Positions 8,577 to 16,789 of a DNA stretch of 64,000 nt are shown here, one piece after another; within the stretch, counting starts at the first letter, position 1; every line of letters begins with the position of its first letter. A model generated the notes under the pieces. It was not told the DNA's origin and ran no database searches. It saw only the letters and a list, made by a program, of their open reading frames with translations. The stretch lies in the NCBI GenBank assembly GCA_029884455.1, contig JAOUHU010000007.1, positions 24,780 through 88,779 on the forward strand, in the 5' to 3' direction. The position numbers and the translations under genes are program-made. The stretch comes from Gammaproteobacteria bacterium (lineage in GTDB: Bacteria; Pseudomonadota; Gammaproteobacteria; Steroidobacterales; Woeseiaceae).

Positions 8577-9761
8577 CTATTTCACGAAACGCTCAGCAAT
8601 GCGCCGATAGGCGTCGCGAAACGGTATGCCTTCTTCACGAACAATACGATTGGCCTCTTCTGCGGCGTAAATTCCCGGGTCGAGGCGGATGTTCTCGGCA
8701 ATGAATCGCATACCGTCGAGTACATAGGCCATGATGTCGACACTTTCAATGCCAAGATCAATGCCGCGAAACAGGGGCGCTTTCAGCCGCTGCAGGTCGC
8801 GCTGGTAGCCGGATGGCAATTTCGCGGTGATCAGCAACGATTCATCAAGACAGGCTTGCGTCGTGGCAGCCGCAGCACGAATAAGCTCGAGCACGTCCGG
8901 ATTGCGTTTCTGCGGCATGATGGACGAGCCGGTCGTAACCTCCGCTGGCAATGCAATGTAGCTGAATTCCTGTGTGTAAAAGAGCAACAGGTCTGATGCC
9001 ATGCGACCGAGGTCCTGTACCAGCAAGGTGATCTCGAATAACAGAGCTGATTCCGCCTTGCCGCGTGACAACTGTACAGCGGTTACAGGCTGTTGCGTGA
9101 CGTCAAAGCCGAGTTTCTGCGCGGTCAGGTTGCGATCGATAGGCAGGCCCGGCGTACCGTAGCCGGCCGCACTGCCGAGCGGGTTCTTGTTGATACGCCG
9201 TCGCACGGACTGCAGACCGGCAACAATATCGACGAAGGCTTCATCGAAACCACCACACCAGAGTGCCACCGATGACGGCATGGCCTGTTGCATGTGCGTG
9301 TAGCCGGGCAGTGGAATCGTGCCTTGGCGTTCAGCGACGCCACGCAGTGATGCACGCAAGGCTTCGACTCGTTGCGTCAAGTCTGTTGCGACATCGCGCA
9401 AGTACAGTCGCAAGGCGGTCAGCACCTGGTCATTGCGCGAACGCCCGAGGTGCATACGCGCTCCGGCCGAACCGATATTCTCGACCAGGCGTGATTCCAG
9501 CGCCGTGTGCGCGTCTTCATCCTCGATGCGGATTGACCACTTGCCTGCCGCGAAATCAGCGTCAAGCCGCCTGAGGCCAGCACAAATTGAAGCGCTGTCG
9601 ACGCCATTGATCAGGCCAGTCGCCGCCAGCATTTCGACGTGCGCAATCGAACCCAGGACATCGTAATGCACCAGACGCGCGTCGAGCATATGATCTTCGC
9701 CCGCGGTGTAGCGCAAGATCCTCGCATCCAGTGGCAGGCCTTTGTCCCAGAGCCGGCTCAA
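8577..9761 (-). CDS. argH: Argininosuccinate lyase, shortened C-terminus
   Basis: ArgH cleaves argininosuccinate to arginine and fumarate. The superfamily signature GSSIMPQKRNPD, the substrate loop LGRSRNDQV and the catalytic-His segment GYTHMQQAMPSS are all present. The product is 394 aa, against about 430-470 for most ArgH; it ends just after GIPFRDAYRRIAERFVK, so the usual last 40-60 residues are missing, and no continuation is visible in other frames. It starts with TTG whose last bases overlap the argB stop (TTGA). It is the last gene of the arginine operon. Confidence 0.93.
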   Translation of the reverse strand: MSRLWDKGLPLDARILRYTAGEDHMLDARLVHYDVLGSIAHVEMLAATGLINGVDSASICAGLRRLDADFAAGKWSIRIEDEDAHTALESRLVENIGSAGARMHLGRSRNDQVLTALRLYLRDVATDLTQRVEALRASLRGVAERQGTIPLPGYTHMQQAMPSSVALWCGGFDEAFVDIVAGLQSVRRRINKNPLGSAAGYGTPGLPIDRNLTAQKLGFDVTQQPVTAVQLSRGKAESALLFEITLLVQDLGRMASDLLLFYTQEFSYIALPAEVTTGSSIMPQKRNPDVLELIRAAAATTQACLDESLLITAKLPSGYQRDLQRLKAPLFRGIDLGIESVDIMAYVLDGMRFIAENIRLDPGIYAAEEANRIVREEGIPFRDAYRRIAERFVK

Positions 9762-10687
9762 CTGGCAGCACCCTGTTCAGCCGGCGATAGCGCGGAAATG
9801 TCATTCACGACCAGCGTGCCGGTGCCTTCGTTGGTAAATACTTCGAGCAGCAAACTGTCCGGAAGCTTGTAGGAAATAACGTGCACCCGGCTGACACCGT
9901 TCGCCAGCGCGGCATCAATCGCTGCTGCTTTTGGCAACATGCCGTCAGCGAGCTTGCCGTCCTGCTTGAGTTTGGTAAGTGCAGCACGATCGATGTAACT
10001 GATCAGTGACGAGGGATCATTGACATCTTCGAGTATGCCGGGCGCGCCGGTTGCCAGTATCAGTTTCTCGGCCTTCAGTTCGGCGGCGATGGCGGCAGCG
10101 ACCGTATCGGCGTTGATATTCAGGACCTGGCCGGACTCATCGCAGGAAAGCGGGCTGACGACGGGCATGAAGCCACTGTCGAGCTGCTTGCGCAGGATGC
10201 CTGCGTCAACCGCGTCAATATCACCGACAAAACCGTAGTCGACGGTGTCTTTGCCTTTTCGCACGACGGGCTGGCGGCGCCGCGCGCGGATCAGGCCCGC
10301 ATCAATGCCGCTGATGCCGATCGCTGGAATCTGCAAGTCGCGACAGGACGCGAGTATGCGCGTGTTGATCTGGCCGTTCAGAACCATGGTCGCTACCTCG
10401 ACCGATGCACTGTCGGTGACGCGTCGCCCGTCGATAAAAGTCGTGTCCAGCCCCAGCGCAGTCGCGAGTTGGGTTGATTGCGGTCCACCGCCGTGTATCA
10501 GGACCACGTGGATGCCAACCTGGTGCAGCAGGCCAACCTGCTCCATCAGCGCAGTAGTCAACAACGGCTCGGCGAACACTTCGCCGCCCACCTTGAGGAC
10601 AAAAACCTTGCCCTTGAACAAGCGAATGTAGGGTGCAGCATGTTTCAGCGCAGAGACAATTATCGCGCGGTCTTTGTTGGCGGTCAT
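9758..10687 (-). CDS. argB: N-acylglutamate kinase (ArgB)
   Basis: A 309-residue amino acid kinase with KVGGEVF, the Gly-rich loop HGGGPQ, GRRVTD, and NADTVAAAIAAEL, all typical of N-acetylglutamate kinase, which phosphorylates the gamma-carboxyl of N-acylglutamate. It lacks the extra C-terminal acetyltransferase domain of the bifunctional xanthomonad NAGK/NAGS, so it cannot make its own substrate. The ATG overlaps the upstream transcarbamylase stop (ATGA, 10684-10687). Whether the acyl group is acetyl or succinyl cannot be read from this gene. Confidence 0.93.
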   Translation of the reverse strand: MTANKDRAIIVSALKHAAPYIRLFKGKVFVLKVGGEVFAEPLLTTALMEQVGLLHQVGIHVVLIHGGGPQSTQLATALGLDTTFIDGRRVTDSASVEVATMVLNGQINTRILASCRDLQIPAIGISGIDAGLIRARRRQPVVRKGKDTVDYGFVGDIDAVDAGILRKQLDSGFMPVVSPLSCDESGQVLNINADTVAAAIAAELKAEKLILATGAPGILEDVNDPSSLISYIDRAALTKLKQDGKLADGMLPKAAAIDAALANGVSRVHVISYKLPDSLLLEVFTNEGTGTLVVNDISALSPAEQGAAS

Positions 10688-11691
10688 GCGCCTGCTCCAA
10701 GCATCTGGTAAAGCACTGCCATCTGCGCCAGCATTCGATTGCGCGCCTCGTGTATCACGACACTGCGGGGACCGTCCAGCACCGGTTCGCTGACCACCAC
10801 GCCACGCCGTACCGGCAGGCAATGCATGAAGCGACAGTCCGCGCGTGCGTTCTCAAACCAGGGTTCATCCACACACCAGTGCTCGAGTTCCCGGCGCAGG
10901 GCGAGATCGCCGAGCTTGTCGCCGTAGGCGCTCGTTGACGACCAGGATTTTGCATAAATAATATGCGCGTCCTGCATGGCCTCGACCCGATCGGTCGACT
11001 CTTGCACGGAGCCGCCGTTTGCAGCCGCCGCCTTGCGCGCCTTGTCCATGATTGCCTCGGGAAGCGCGAATCCGTCCGGCCGCAGCACGGTAACGTCCAT
11101 GCCACGCCTTGCAGCCATGTACAGGGTCGAGGCGGGTACTGCCAGCGGCAGGGCCTTGGGGTGGTACGCCCAGCTGAGCACGAACTTGCCGCCATTGACC
11201 GGCACCTGCAAGTCGTCAAGCGTCTTCCAGTCCGCCAGATTCTGGCAAGGGTGATTCATGGCTGATTCCATATTGATCCAGGGAGTGTCGATCAGGTCCG
11301 TCATTGCCATGAAATCGGTCTCGGCCATATCGGCGGCAAGACTCTTACGCTCGGCGAATGCCCGAATACCTATCGCGTCGCCATACGACGCAATCACCGG
11401 TACGGCCTCGCGAATGTGCTCGGCGGCGGCGCCATCCATGACGATGCCCGGACGCGTTTCGAGTCCGTGAATGGACATGTCCGGCGAGATCACGAACGAA
11501 CCCCCGCCGAGCCGGATCATTGCGGCCTGAAACGAGGCCAAGGTGCGCAGCGACGGGCTCATGAACAGCAGGGAAAGGACCTTGCCGCGCAATGCCGTGG
11601 GCTCCGGGTGCTGGTCCAGCCGTTTGGCAAGATGCAATAGTGCCTTGATTTCCTCGTTGCCGAAGTCGGCCAGATCATTGAATATTTTCAT
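10684..11691 (-). CDS. argF': N-acylornithine carbamoyltransferase (AOTC/SOTC family)
   Basis: At 335 aa this belongs with N-acetyl/N-succinylornithine transcarbamylases rather than ordinary OTC: it has VMDGAAAEHIREAVPV, MNHPCQNLAD, LSWAYHPKALPLAVP, YAKSW and FMHCLPVRRGVVV. These enzymes transfer carbamoyl phosphate to acylated ornithine. Two residues are odd. Ala 90 in DGAAAEH takes the place of Glu 92 of the Xanthomonas N-acetyl enzyme and Pro 90 of the Bacteroides N-succinyl enzyme. The carbamoyl-phosphate motif reads SLRTLASF, with Leu for the second Arg of RTR. Known mutagenesis (Glu92 to Ala gives succinyl preference) argues for N-succinylornithine; that transfer to this protein is inference. 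Confidence 0.9.
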   Translation of the reverse strand: MKIFNDLADFGNEEIKALLHLAKRLDQHPEPTALRGKVLSLLFMSPSLRTLASFQAAMIRLGGGSFVISPDMSIHGLETRPGIVMDGAAAEHIREAVPVIASYGDAIGIRAFAERKSLAADMAETDFMAMTDLIDTPWINMESAMNHPCQNLADWKTLDDLQVPVNGGKFVLSWAYHPKALPLAVPASTLYMAARRGMDVTVLRPDGFALPEAIMDKARKAAAANGGSVQESTDRVEAMQDAHIIYAKSWSSTSAYGDKLGDLALRRELEHWCVDEPWFENARADCRFMHCLPVRRGVVVSEPVLDGPRSVVIHEARNRMLAQMAVLYQMLGAGA

Positions 11692-11709
11692 TCACTCTCT
11701 CTTTGCTTG

Positions 11710-12885
11710 TTAACAGGTAGCTGGCGCCAGCGACAGCAGTGCCTCGGCGAGACGATCGACGTGCCTGGGTTCAAGTATCAGTGGCGCGAGAATGCGCAGC
11801 ACCTGCGGGTCCGCGCTGATACCGGCAAATATGTCGTGCTCAAGCAGCGCATTGCGAACTTCAACCGCGGGACGGTCGCAGACCAGGCCGAGCAACAGTC
11901 CCATGCCCTGAATCTTGCGTACCGGGCCGACGACACACTGTTCGCGGATCTGGATCTCACGTGCGCGGACATTGTCCAGCAACCGGTCGTGCCGAATTGC
12001 GTCGATCACCGCTACAATTGCGGCAGCCGCAATCGGTCCGCCGCCGAACGTCGTGCCGAGATCGCCGGGACCGAAGCGCGCCGCCAGTTCGTTGCCGCAC
12101 AGCACCGCACCGCAGGGAATGCCGCCCCCGAGAGCCTTGGCGGCCGTGATAATGTCCGGCTCAATGCCGTACGCCTGCACCGCAAAAAAGTGCCCGCAGC
12201 GGCCAATGCCGGACTGCACTTCGTCGGCGATCAACAGCGCTCCATGCAAGGTGCACTGCTTGCGCAATGTGCCCAGAAATTCGGCAGACAGGTCATAGGC
12301 GCCGGCGAGTCCCTGCACGGGTTCGACAATCACCGCGGCGACCTGGTCGGAAATCATCGCTTTTGCGCTGTCGCAGTCGTCACGTGGAATGAATTCGACA
12401 GCAAAGGGTTTTTGCGGAAAACCGTACCATTTATCGGCACTCCAGGTTACCGCCGCCGCCGCCGCGGTGCGGCCATGGAAACCGTGCGTAATCGCCAGTA
12501 CCTTGCGGCGCGCGGTCGCGACGCAGGCCATGCGTAGCGCGTTCTCATTCGCCTCGGCGCCGGAATTGACAAAAAACACGCGGCGCAGATTGGCGGGCGC
12601 GACGCCAAGCAAAGTCTCGGCAGCCTTGGCCCGCACTTCGAGTGCAACCGCATTGCTTTGGAACAACAGCAATTGCGCCTGCGCGCCGATCGCTTTGACC
12701 AGGCGCGGATCACCATAGCCCAGCGCGGCAACCGCATGGCCGCCATAAAGATCCAGAATGCGCCGCTGATCCTCGGTAACGATGTCGCAACCACTGCCCG
12801 AGACGGGCACAAAAGGCAATTGGCCGTAGACGCTCAAGGTCGTGGCGGACTCGCGCGTGCGTGGATCTGATGCTGCCAGGCTCAT
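11710..12885 (-). CDS. argD: N-acylornithine aminotransferase (ArgD)
   Basis: A class III PLP aminotransferase (391 aa): VFFVNSGAEANENALRMA, ITHGFHGRTAAA, LIADEVQSGIGRCGHFFA and the lysine region IITAAKALGGGIPCGAV. It makes N-acylornithine from the semialdehyde. ATG at 12885 is chosen because it overlaps the argC stop as ATGA, the pattern found throughout this operon; an ATG two codons upstream is possible. A gap of only 18 bases separates it from argF'. Confidence 0.93.
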   Translation of the reverse strand: MSLAASDPRTRESATTLSVYGQLPFVPVSGSGCDIVTEDQRRILDLYGGHAVAALGYGDPRLVKAIGAQAQLLLFQSNAVALEVRAKAAETLLGVAPANLRRVFFVNSGAEANENALRMACVATARRKVLAITHGFHGRTAAAAAVTWSADKWYGFPQKPFAVEFIPRDDCDSAKAMISDQVAAVIVEPVQGLAGAYDLSAEFLGTLRKQCTLHGALLIADEVQSGIGRCGHFFAVQAYGIEPDIITAAKALGGGIPCGAVLCGNELAARFGPGDLGTTFGGGPIAAAAIVAVIDAIRHDRLLDNVRAREIQIREQCVVGPVRKIQGMGLLLGLVCDRPAVEVRNALLEHDIFAGISADPQVLRILAPLILEPRHVDRLAEALLSLAPATC

Positions 12886-13943
12886 ATCCATCCCGGCGCC
12901 GCGGTCATCAGGCCGCTGGTCTCCGGCAGCTGCCAGAGGCGGTTCATCCATTGCACAGCGCCTCCGGCTGCACCTTTGACGAGATTGTCGATCGCACTCA
13001 TAACCACGACGGCGTCATCGCCTGCTGCCAGGCCGATGTGGCAATAGTTGCTTGCGACGACGTTTTTCAACCGCGGGGTTGCATCAACCAGTTGCACAAA
13101 CGGCGCGCTTGCATAGGCAGCGCTGAACGCATCCCGCAGCTGCTGCAACGTGACAGTTTGCGGCGTTTTTGCCTGCACGGTGGCGTAAATGCCGCGTGCA
13201 AACGGCCCTGAATGCGGCACAAAATGCACCCTGTTCTCGCGGCCACTGGCTTGCGCAGCGAGCCGCGAAATTTCAGGCGCATGCCGGTGAGCGAGCGGCT
13301 TGTAGGCGTACATGTTGCTGTGTCGTTCGGGATGATGCGTACCTTCCTGTGGACTCCTGCCCGAGCCCGTACTGCCGGTAGTGGCGGAGACGAAAATTTC
13401 AGCATCAGTCAGGCCGGATCGAAGCAGCGGCACGGCTGCCAGCAGGATGGCAGTTGCAAAGCAACCCGGGTGGCCGATATGTGGTGCGCTCACATCATGC
13501 GCGTGTTCGGGTACCGCCGAGTAAAACTGCGGCAACAGATCGGCTGCGCCGTGCGTACCGCCATAGACAGCCTCGTAGTCCGACTGCCGTGCGTAGCGAA
13601 AATCAGCAGATGAGTCGACCACGTGCACCTGCAGGTTTTTTTTCTCCGCCGCAGCCAGTGTGCGTGCAATCAACGCAGCCGAAGCGCCATGCGGTGCTGC
13701 CGAAAATAGCGCGAGCTTCGCACCATGGTCGATGTTCGAAAGGCAATGCTCGTGAGCAATAAAATGTTGCGCGACACACGCGCTTGCAAGATGCGGAAAT
13801 GTGGCGGCGATCTGCTCGCCATCACAGCGGTCGCTGACGGCGGCGGCAAGCTCAAATTCCGGATGCGCGGCAAGCAGACGCAACAGCTCGCCACCGACGT
13901 AGCCGGTCGCACCCAGGACGATCGCCTGAATACTGCCGCTCAT
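12882..13943 (-). CDS. argC: N-acyl-gamma-glutamyl-phosphate reductase (ArgC)
   Basis: A 353-residue NADP-dependent reductase with the N-terminal nucleotide fold GATGYVGGELLRLL, the catalytic cysteine in HIGHPGCFATA, and SATTGSTGSGRSP. It reduces acylglutamyl phosphate to the semialdehyde. It overlaps the P-loop gene upstream (ATGA, 13940-13943) and argD downstream (ATGA, 12882-12885), so translation of all three is probably coupled. Confidence 0.94.
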   Translation of the reverse strand: MSGSIQAIVLGATGYVGGELLRLLAAHPEFELAAAVSDRCDGEQIAATFPHLASACVAQHFIAHEHCLSNIDHGAKLALFSAAPHGASAALIARTLAAAEKKNLQVHVVDSSADFRYARQSDYEAVYGGTHGAADLLPQFYSAVPEHAHDVSAPHIGHPGCFATAILLAAVPLLRSGLTDAEIFVSATTGSTGSGRSPQEGTHHPERHSNMYAYKPLAHRHAPEISRLAAQASGRENRVHFVPHSGPFARGIYATVQAKTPQTVTLQQLRDAFSAAYASAPFVQLVDATPRLKNVVASNYCHIGLAAGDDAVVVMSAIDNLVKGAAGGAVQWMNRLWQLPETSGLMTAAPGWI

Positions 13944-14998
13944 GCTGCAACCTGCTTGCCGAGCAGCCTGGCCACCAGGTCGCCGAGCGCCACGCCGTTG
14001 GTCAGGGCATTGATTCCCTGCAACGCCATGCGCTCGCGAATCTGGTCCACACCCACGGCGTTATCTGTGGCGGGTCCGGTGACAACGGCCGGTTCAATGC
14101 CAAATTGCTCGCGAAGGATTTTCGCACCGCCCCAGGCCGAGACCGGGTCATTCGCACATAACACCACCGCTGTCAGCGCGTCGCGAATGGCCTTATCGGT
14201 GAGAATTGCCTCAACACCGTAGGCGCCGAGCAGGCCGTCGCCCAGTTCCAGCACGATGACGTCAGGCCTGGAATTTGCGAGACTGCTTAGCAAGGTTCTC
14301 GTCAGCGCCGGACCGTTGGCAGCGGTGGTGGTGACGATGCCGAAGTCCGAGAAAATCATGGTCGCGCTGGCGCCGGCATCCTGCATCGTCAGGATGTCGC
14401 GCCGTAACGCCACACCGGTGGCCTTGCAGGCTGCGACATCAAGTCCAAGGTGCCGGAGTCTGCCAACGATGGCACAGGCGGCCGCCGTCTTGCCGGAGTC
14501 CATGCAGGTGCCCGCCAGCGCGATCACGGGTACGCCTTTGGTGTCCAGCAGCGCATTCTGGTCGAGGGCTTGTCGACCGGCTCGAGCCGGGACACCGATG
14601 CGTTCGCCCAGGTAGGGAAAGTGCAACACTGTGCCGAGCACCTCGCAGTCAAACGGCGGACCAACATCCGGGTTTGCCGAATCACAGAGACCGAGCACGC
14701 CACCAATATTCAGTAATTGCACCAGGTCACCGGGCTGCAACGATGCGGGTAAGTGTCCCGAGTAGCCTCGTAAGGCCTTGCGATGTCCGAGCGCACCGAC
14801 GACCACATCGCCCTGTTTCACAGTTGCCATGCGTCCTGAGGTCAGTTCGAGCTGGTTGTACCGCGTTTTGTTATTCAGGACGCGAACGGCAACAAGAACT
14901 CCTTCTTCACAAGGAATGTCGTTGGACAGGCGCAGCTCGTGGCTGAGTTCGCTGTGCTGCGCGACCGAAGCGATCTTGTCCGCGAGAACGCTTTTCAT
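13940..14998 (-). CDS. P-loop protein of unknown function inside the arginine operon (BioD/DUF1611-like)
   Basis: This 352-residue protein is not a recognised arginine enzyme. Residues about 30-125 form a beta-rich, Gly-rich domain (VVGALGHRKALRGYSG, LLNIGGVLGLCDS). Residues 158-352 look like a SIMIBI-type NTPase fold: Walker A GTCMDSGKT (163-171) resembles the GTDxxVGKT of dethiobiotin synthetase and GTDCAVGK of DUF1611 proteins, followed by DVIVLELGDGLLGAYG. ATGA overlaps with argG and argC lock it into the operon. One DUF1611 protein, DgcN, has been proposed as a glutamate N-acetyltransferase, and this operon lacks an N-acylglutamate synthase, so that role is my hypothesis. A regulatory or ligase role is equally open. 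Confidence 0.8.
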   Translation of the reverse strand: MKSVLADKIASVAQHSELSHELRLSNDIPCEEGVLVAVRVLNNKTRYNQLELTSGRMATVKQGDVVVGALGHRKALRGYSGHLPASLQPGDLVQLLNIGGVLGLCDSANPDVGPPFDCEVLGTVLHFPYLGERIGVPARAGRQALDQNALLDTKGVPVIALAGTCMDSGKTAAACAIVGRLRHLGLDVAACKATGVALRRDILTMQDAGASATMIFSDFGIVTTTAANGPALTRTLLSSLANSRPDVIVLELGDGLLGAYGVEAILTDKAIRDALTAVVLCANDPVSAWGGAKILREQFGIEPAVVTGPATDNAVGVDQIRERMALQGINALTNGVALGDLVARLLGKQVAA

Positions 14999-16203
14999 AC
15001 CTGACCCGCCCGCGTTTGCAGAATGCCGGGCAGCGCGAGGATACGGGCGTATCCGAGCGAGTCGGCCGCCGACCACTCGCCGGCCGATTCGCCGTACACG
15101 CCTTTGGTCGCAGCCAGCAAGGAGTAATCGGATTTCGTGCCCGTGATGAACAGGTTGCCCGGCCGTAGCGAGAAGCTGACAGTGCCACTGACTCGGCGCT
15201 GTGATGCGGCGAGAAATGCCTCGATATCCGTGCACACCAGATCCAGCTGCTTGCCTTCATGTACCAGGTCGCCATACACAGCAGCGAGCGAGTCCTTGAC
15301 CCGCGCCTGCTGCGCACTGAGCACGAGTTTCTCAAGTTCACGATGCGCGCTGATCAGCGTAATGGCTGCTGGCGCTTCAAATGCGACGCGGCCCTTGGTG
15401 CCAAGCACGGTATCGCCAAGGTGAATACCGCGGCCGACGCCGTAGGCACCAGCGAGCTGCTCGAGTTTTTCGATCAGTGCAACCGGCGCCAGGACTTCAC
15501 CGTCGAGGGCGTGCGGAATGCCGGCCACAAATTCGAGCGTGTGTTCTGACATTGCCAGAGGATTGGAAAACGCCTGCGGCGACAACACCCAGGCAGATTC
15601 TGGCAGCGATTGTGCTGAGGTGAGCGTTTCCCTGCCACCGATAGTAATGCCCCAGAGACCGCGATTGATGGAATAGGCAGACCCTTGCGCAGGCAAGGGC
15701 AACGCATGCTGTTGCAGGTATTGCAGCTGCTGCTCGCGACGCCAGTTGTTATCGCGTACCGGTGCGAGGACTTCGAGACCGGGATGCAGGGTGCGCAACG
15801 CGACTTCGAAACGTACCTGGTCATTGCCAGCGGCGGTGCAGCCGTGCGCCACCGTGGTCGCGTTCCGCTCGATGGCGAGCTTTGCCAACCGCGACGCCTG
15901 CAAACCACGTTCCGCGCCGACGCACAAAGGGTAAGCCTGGCCACGAAGCACGTTGCCGGCAATCAGAAATCGAATAACTGTGTCGAAAAAATCCGCCTTG
16001 CTGTCGATCAGCACGTGTTCGATTGCGCCAAGCGCCAGCGCACGCTCCTCGAGAGCAGCAGCTGCCTTGGCGTCTATACCGCCGGTGTCAACCGTCGCAG
16101 TGATGACATCGCGACCATAATTTTCCTTCAACCACGGCACGCAGAACGACGTGTCAAGGCCACCGGAAAACGCAAGAATAATTGGCGACATATCTTCAGA
16201 CAT
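14995..16203 (-). CDS. argG: Argininosuccinate synthase
   Basis: ArgG joins citrulline and aspartate using ATP. The PP-loop AFSGGLDTSF opens the protein (402 aa), followed by AHGCTAAGNDQVRFE and YSINRGLWGITIGGRET. The last two segments resemble the Xanthomonas/Bacteroidetes branch more than the E. coli type, as far as I can recall those sequences. The start at 16203 has GGAG 8 bases upstream; an internal ATG four codons on is possible. It follows argR after 23 bases and overlaps the P-loop gene by ATGA. Confidence 0.94.
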   Translation of the reverse strand: MSEDMSPIILAFSGGLDTSFCVPWLKENYGRDVITATVDTGGIDAKAAAALEERALALGAIEHVLIDSKADFFDTVIRFLIAGNVLRGQAYPLCVGAERGLQASRLAKLAIERNATTVAHGCTAAGNDQVRFEVALRTLHPGLEVLAPVRDNNWRREQQLQYLQQHALPLPAQGSAYSINRGLWGITIGGRETLTSAQSLPESAWVLSPQAFSNPLAMSEHTLEFVAGIPHALDGEVLAPVALIEKLEQLAGAYGVGRGIHLGDTVLGTKGRVAFEAPAAITLISAHRELEKLVLSAQQARVKDSLAAVYGDLVHEGKQLDLVCTDIEAFLAASQRRVSGTVSFSLRPGNLFITGTKSDYSLLAATKGVYGESAGEWSAADSLGYARILALPGILQTRAGQV

Positions 16204-16226
16204 GGAAGGTCTCCGGGCGCACACGG

Positions 16227-16673
16227 CTAGTGGCGCGTGCGCTCGATTTTTGCAATCAGAAGTTTTTGTGCGGCGGCCGAGTCGGTAGCCACAAATACAG
16301 TGTCGTCCCCGCCGATACTGCCGACCATTTCTGGCCAGTCGCAGCGATCAAGTGCGAGGGCGACGCGTTGTGCCGCACCTATGGCGGTGCGGATGACAGT
16401 GAGATGCGGACCGGCTGGCAGGATCTCGCGCAAAAACTCCGCTACTTTATTCATCTCGTCCTGCGAGTCCGTCGGCTCGGGCAGGCGATAACCCTGGCCC
16501 GTCTTGATGGCGCCAAGCTCGTGCAGGTCGCGGCTAACGCTGGACTGGGTAGCGTGCAGACCCCTGGCGCTCAGGGCCTGGACCAGCGTTTTCTGGGTGC
16601 TGGCAGGCCCGCGCTGCAGTAGTTCGCGCAGCACGTTGCGCCGTTGCATTTGTTCCCGGGTGGAATTCGGCAT
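16227..16673 (-). CDS. argR: Arginine repressor ArgR
   Basis: A 148-residue ArgR: a winged helix (residues about 8-70; SVSRDLHELGAIK) and a C-terminal oligomerisation/arginine-binding domain (GTDT-like DDTVFVATDS). It represses arginine genes when arginine is bound. ATG at 16673 is chosen because upstream codons encode a hydrophobic stretch foreign to the family; no Shine-Dalgarno is seen. As first gene of the operon it probably represses itself and all genes to argH through the box at 16694-16707. Confidence 0.92.
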   Translation of the reverse strand: MPNSTREQMQRRNVLRELLQRGPASTQKTLVQALSARGLHATQSSVSRDLHELGAIKTGQGYRLPEPTDSQDEMNKVAEFLREILPAGPHLTVIRTAIGAAQRVALALDRCDWPEMVGSIGGDDTVFVATDSAAAQKLLIAKIERTRH

Positions 16674-16693
16674 GACAAGGATGAAAAAGGATC

Positions 16694-16707
16694 CGCATAA
16701 ATATGCG
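16694..16707. promoter_or_regulatory. Candidate ARG box
   Basis: CGCAT and ATGCG flank AAAT, matching the ARG-box core GNATWWWWATNC. It lies 20 bases upstream of the argR start and overlaps an AT-rich segment that could be the -10. The outer positions of the 18-bp consensus are not met and no second box is clear, so the call rests on core and position. Confidence 0.5.
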
Positions 16708-16789
16708 CATAGAAGTAGCATCATGCGCATACCGTGTCAAGCAGTCTTTCGGGTTACACTGCGCCGCTGCAGAAATCGGGGACAGGCTA

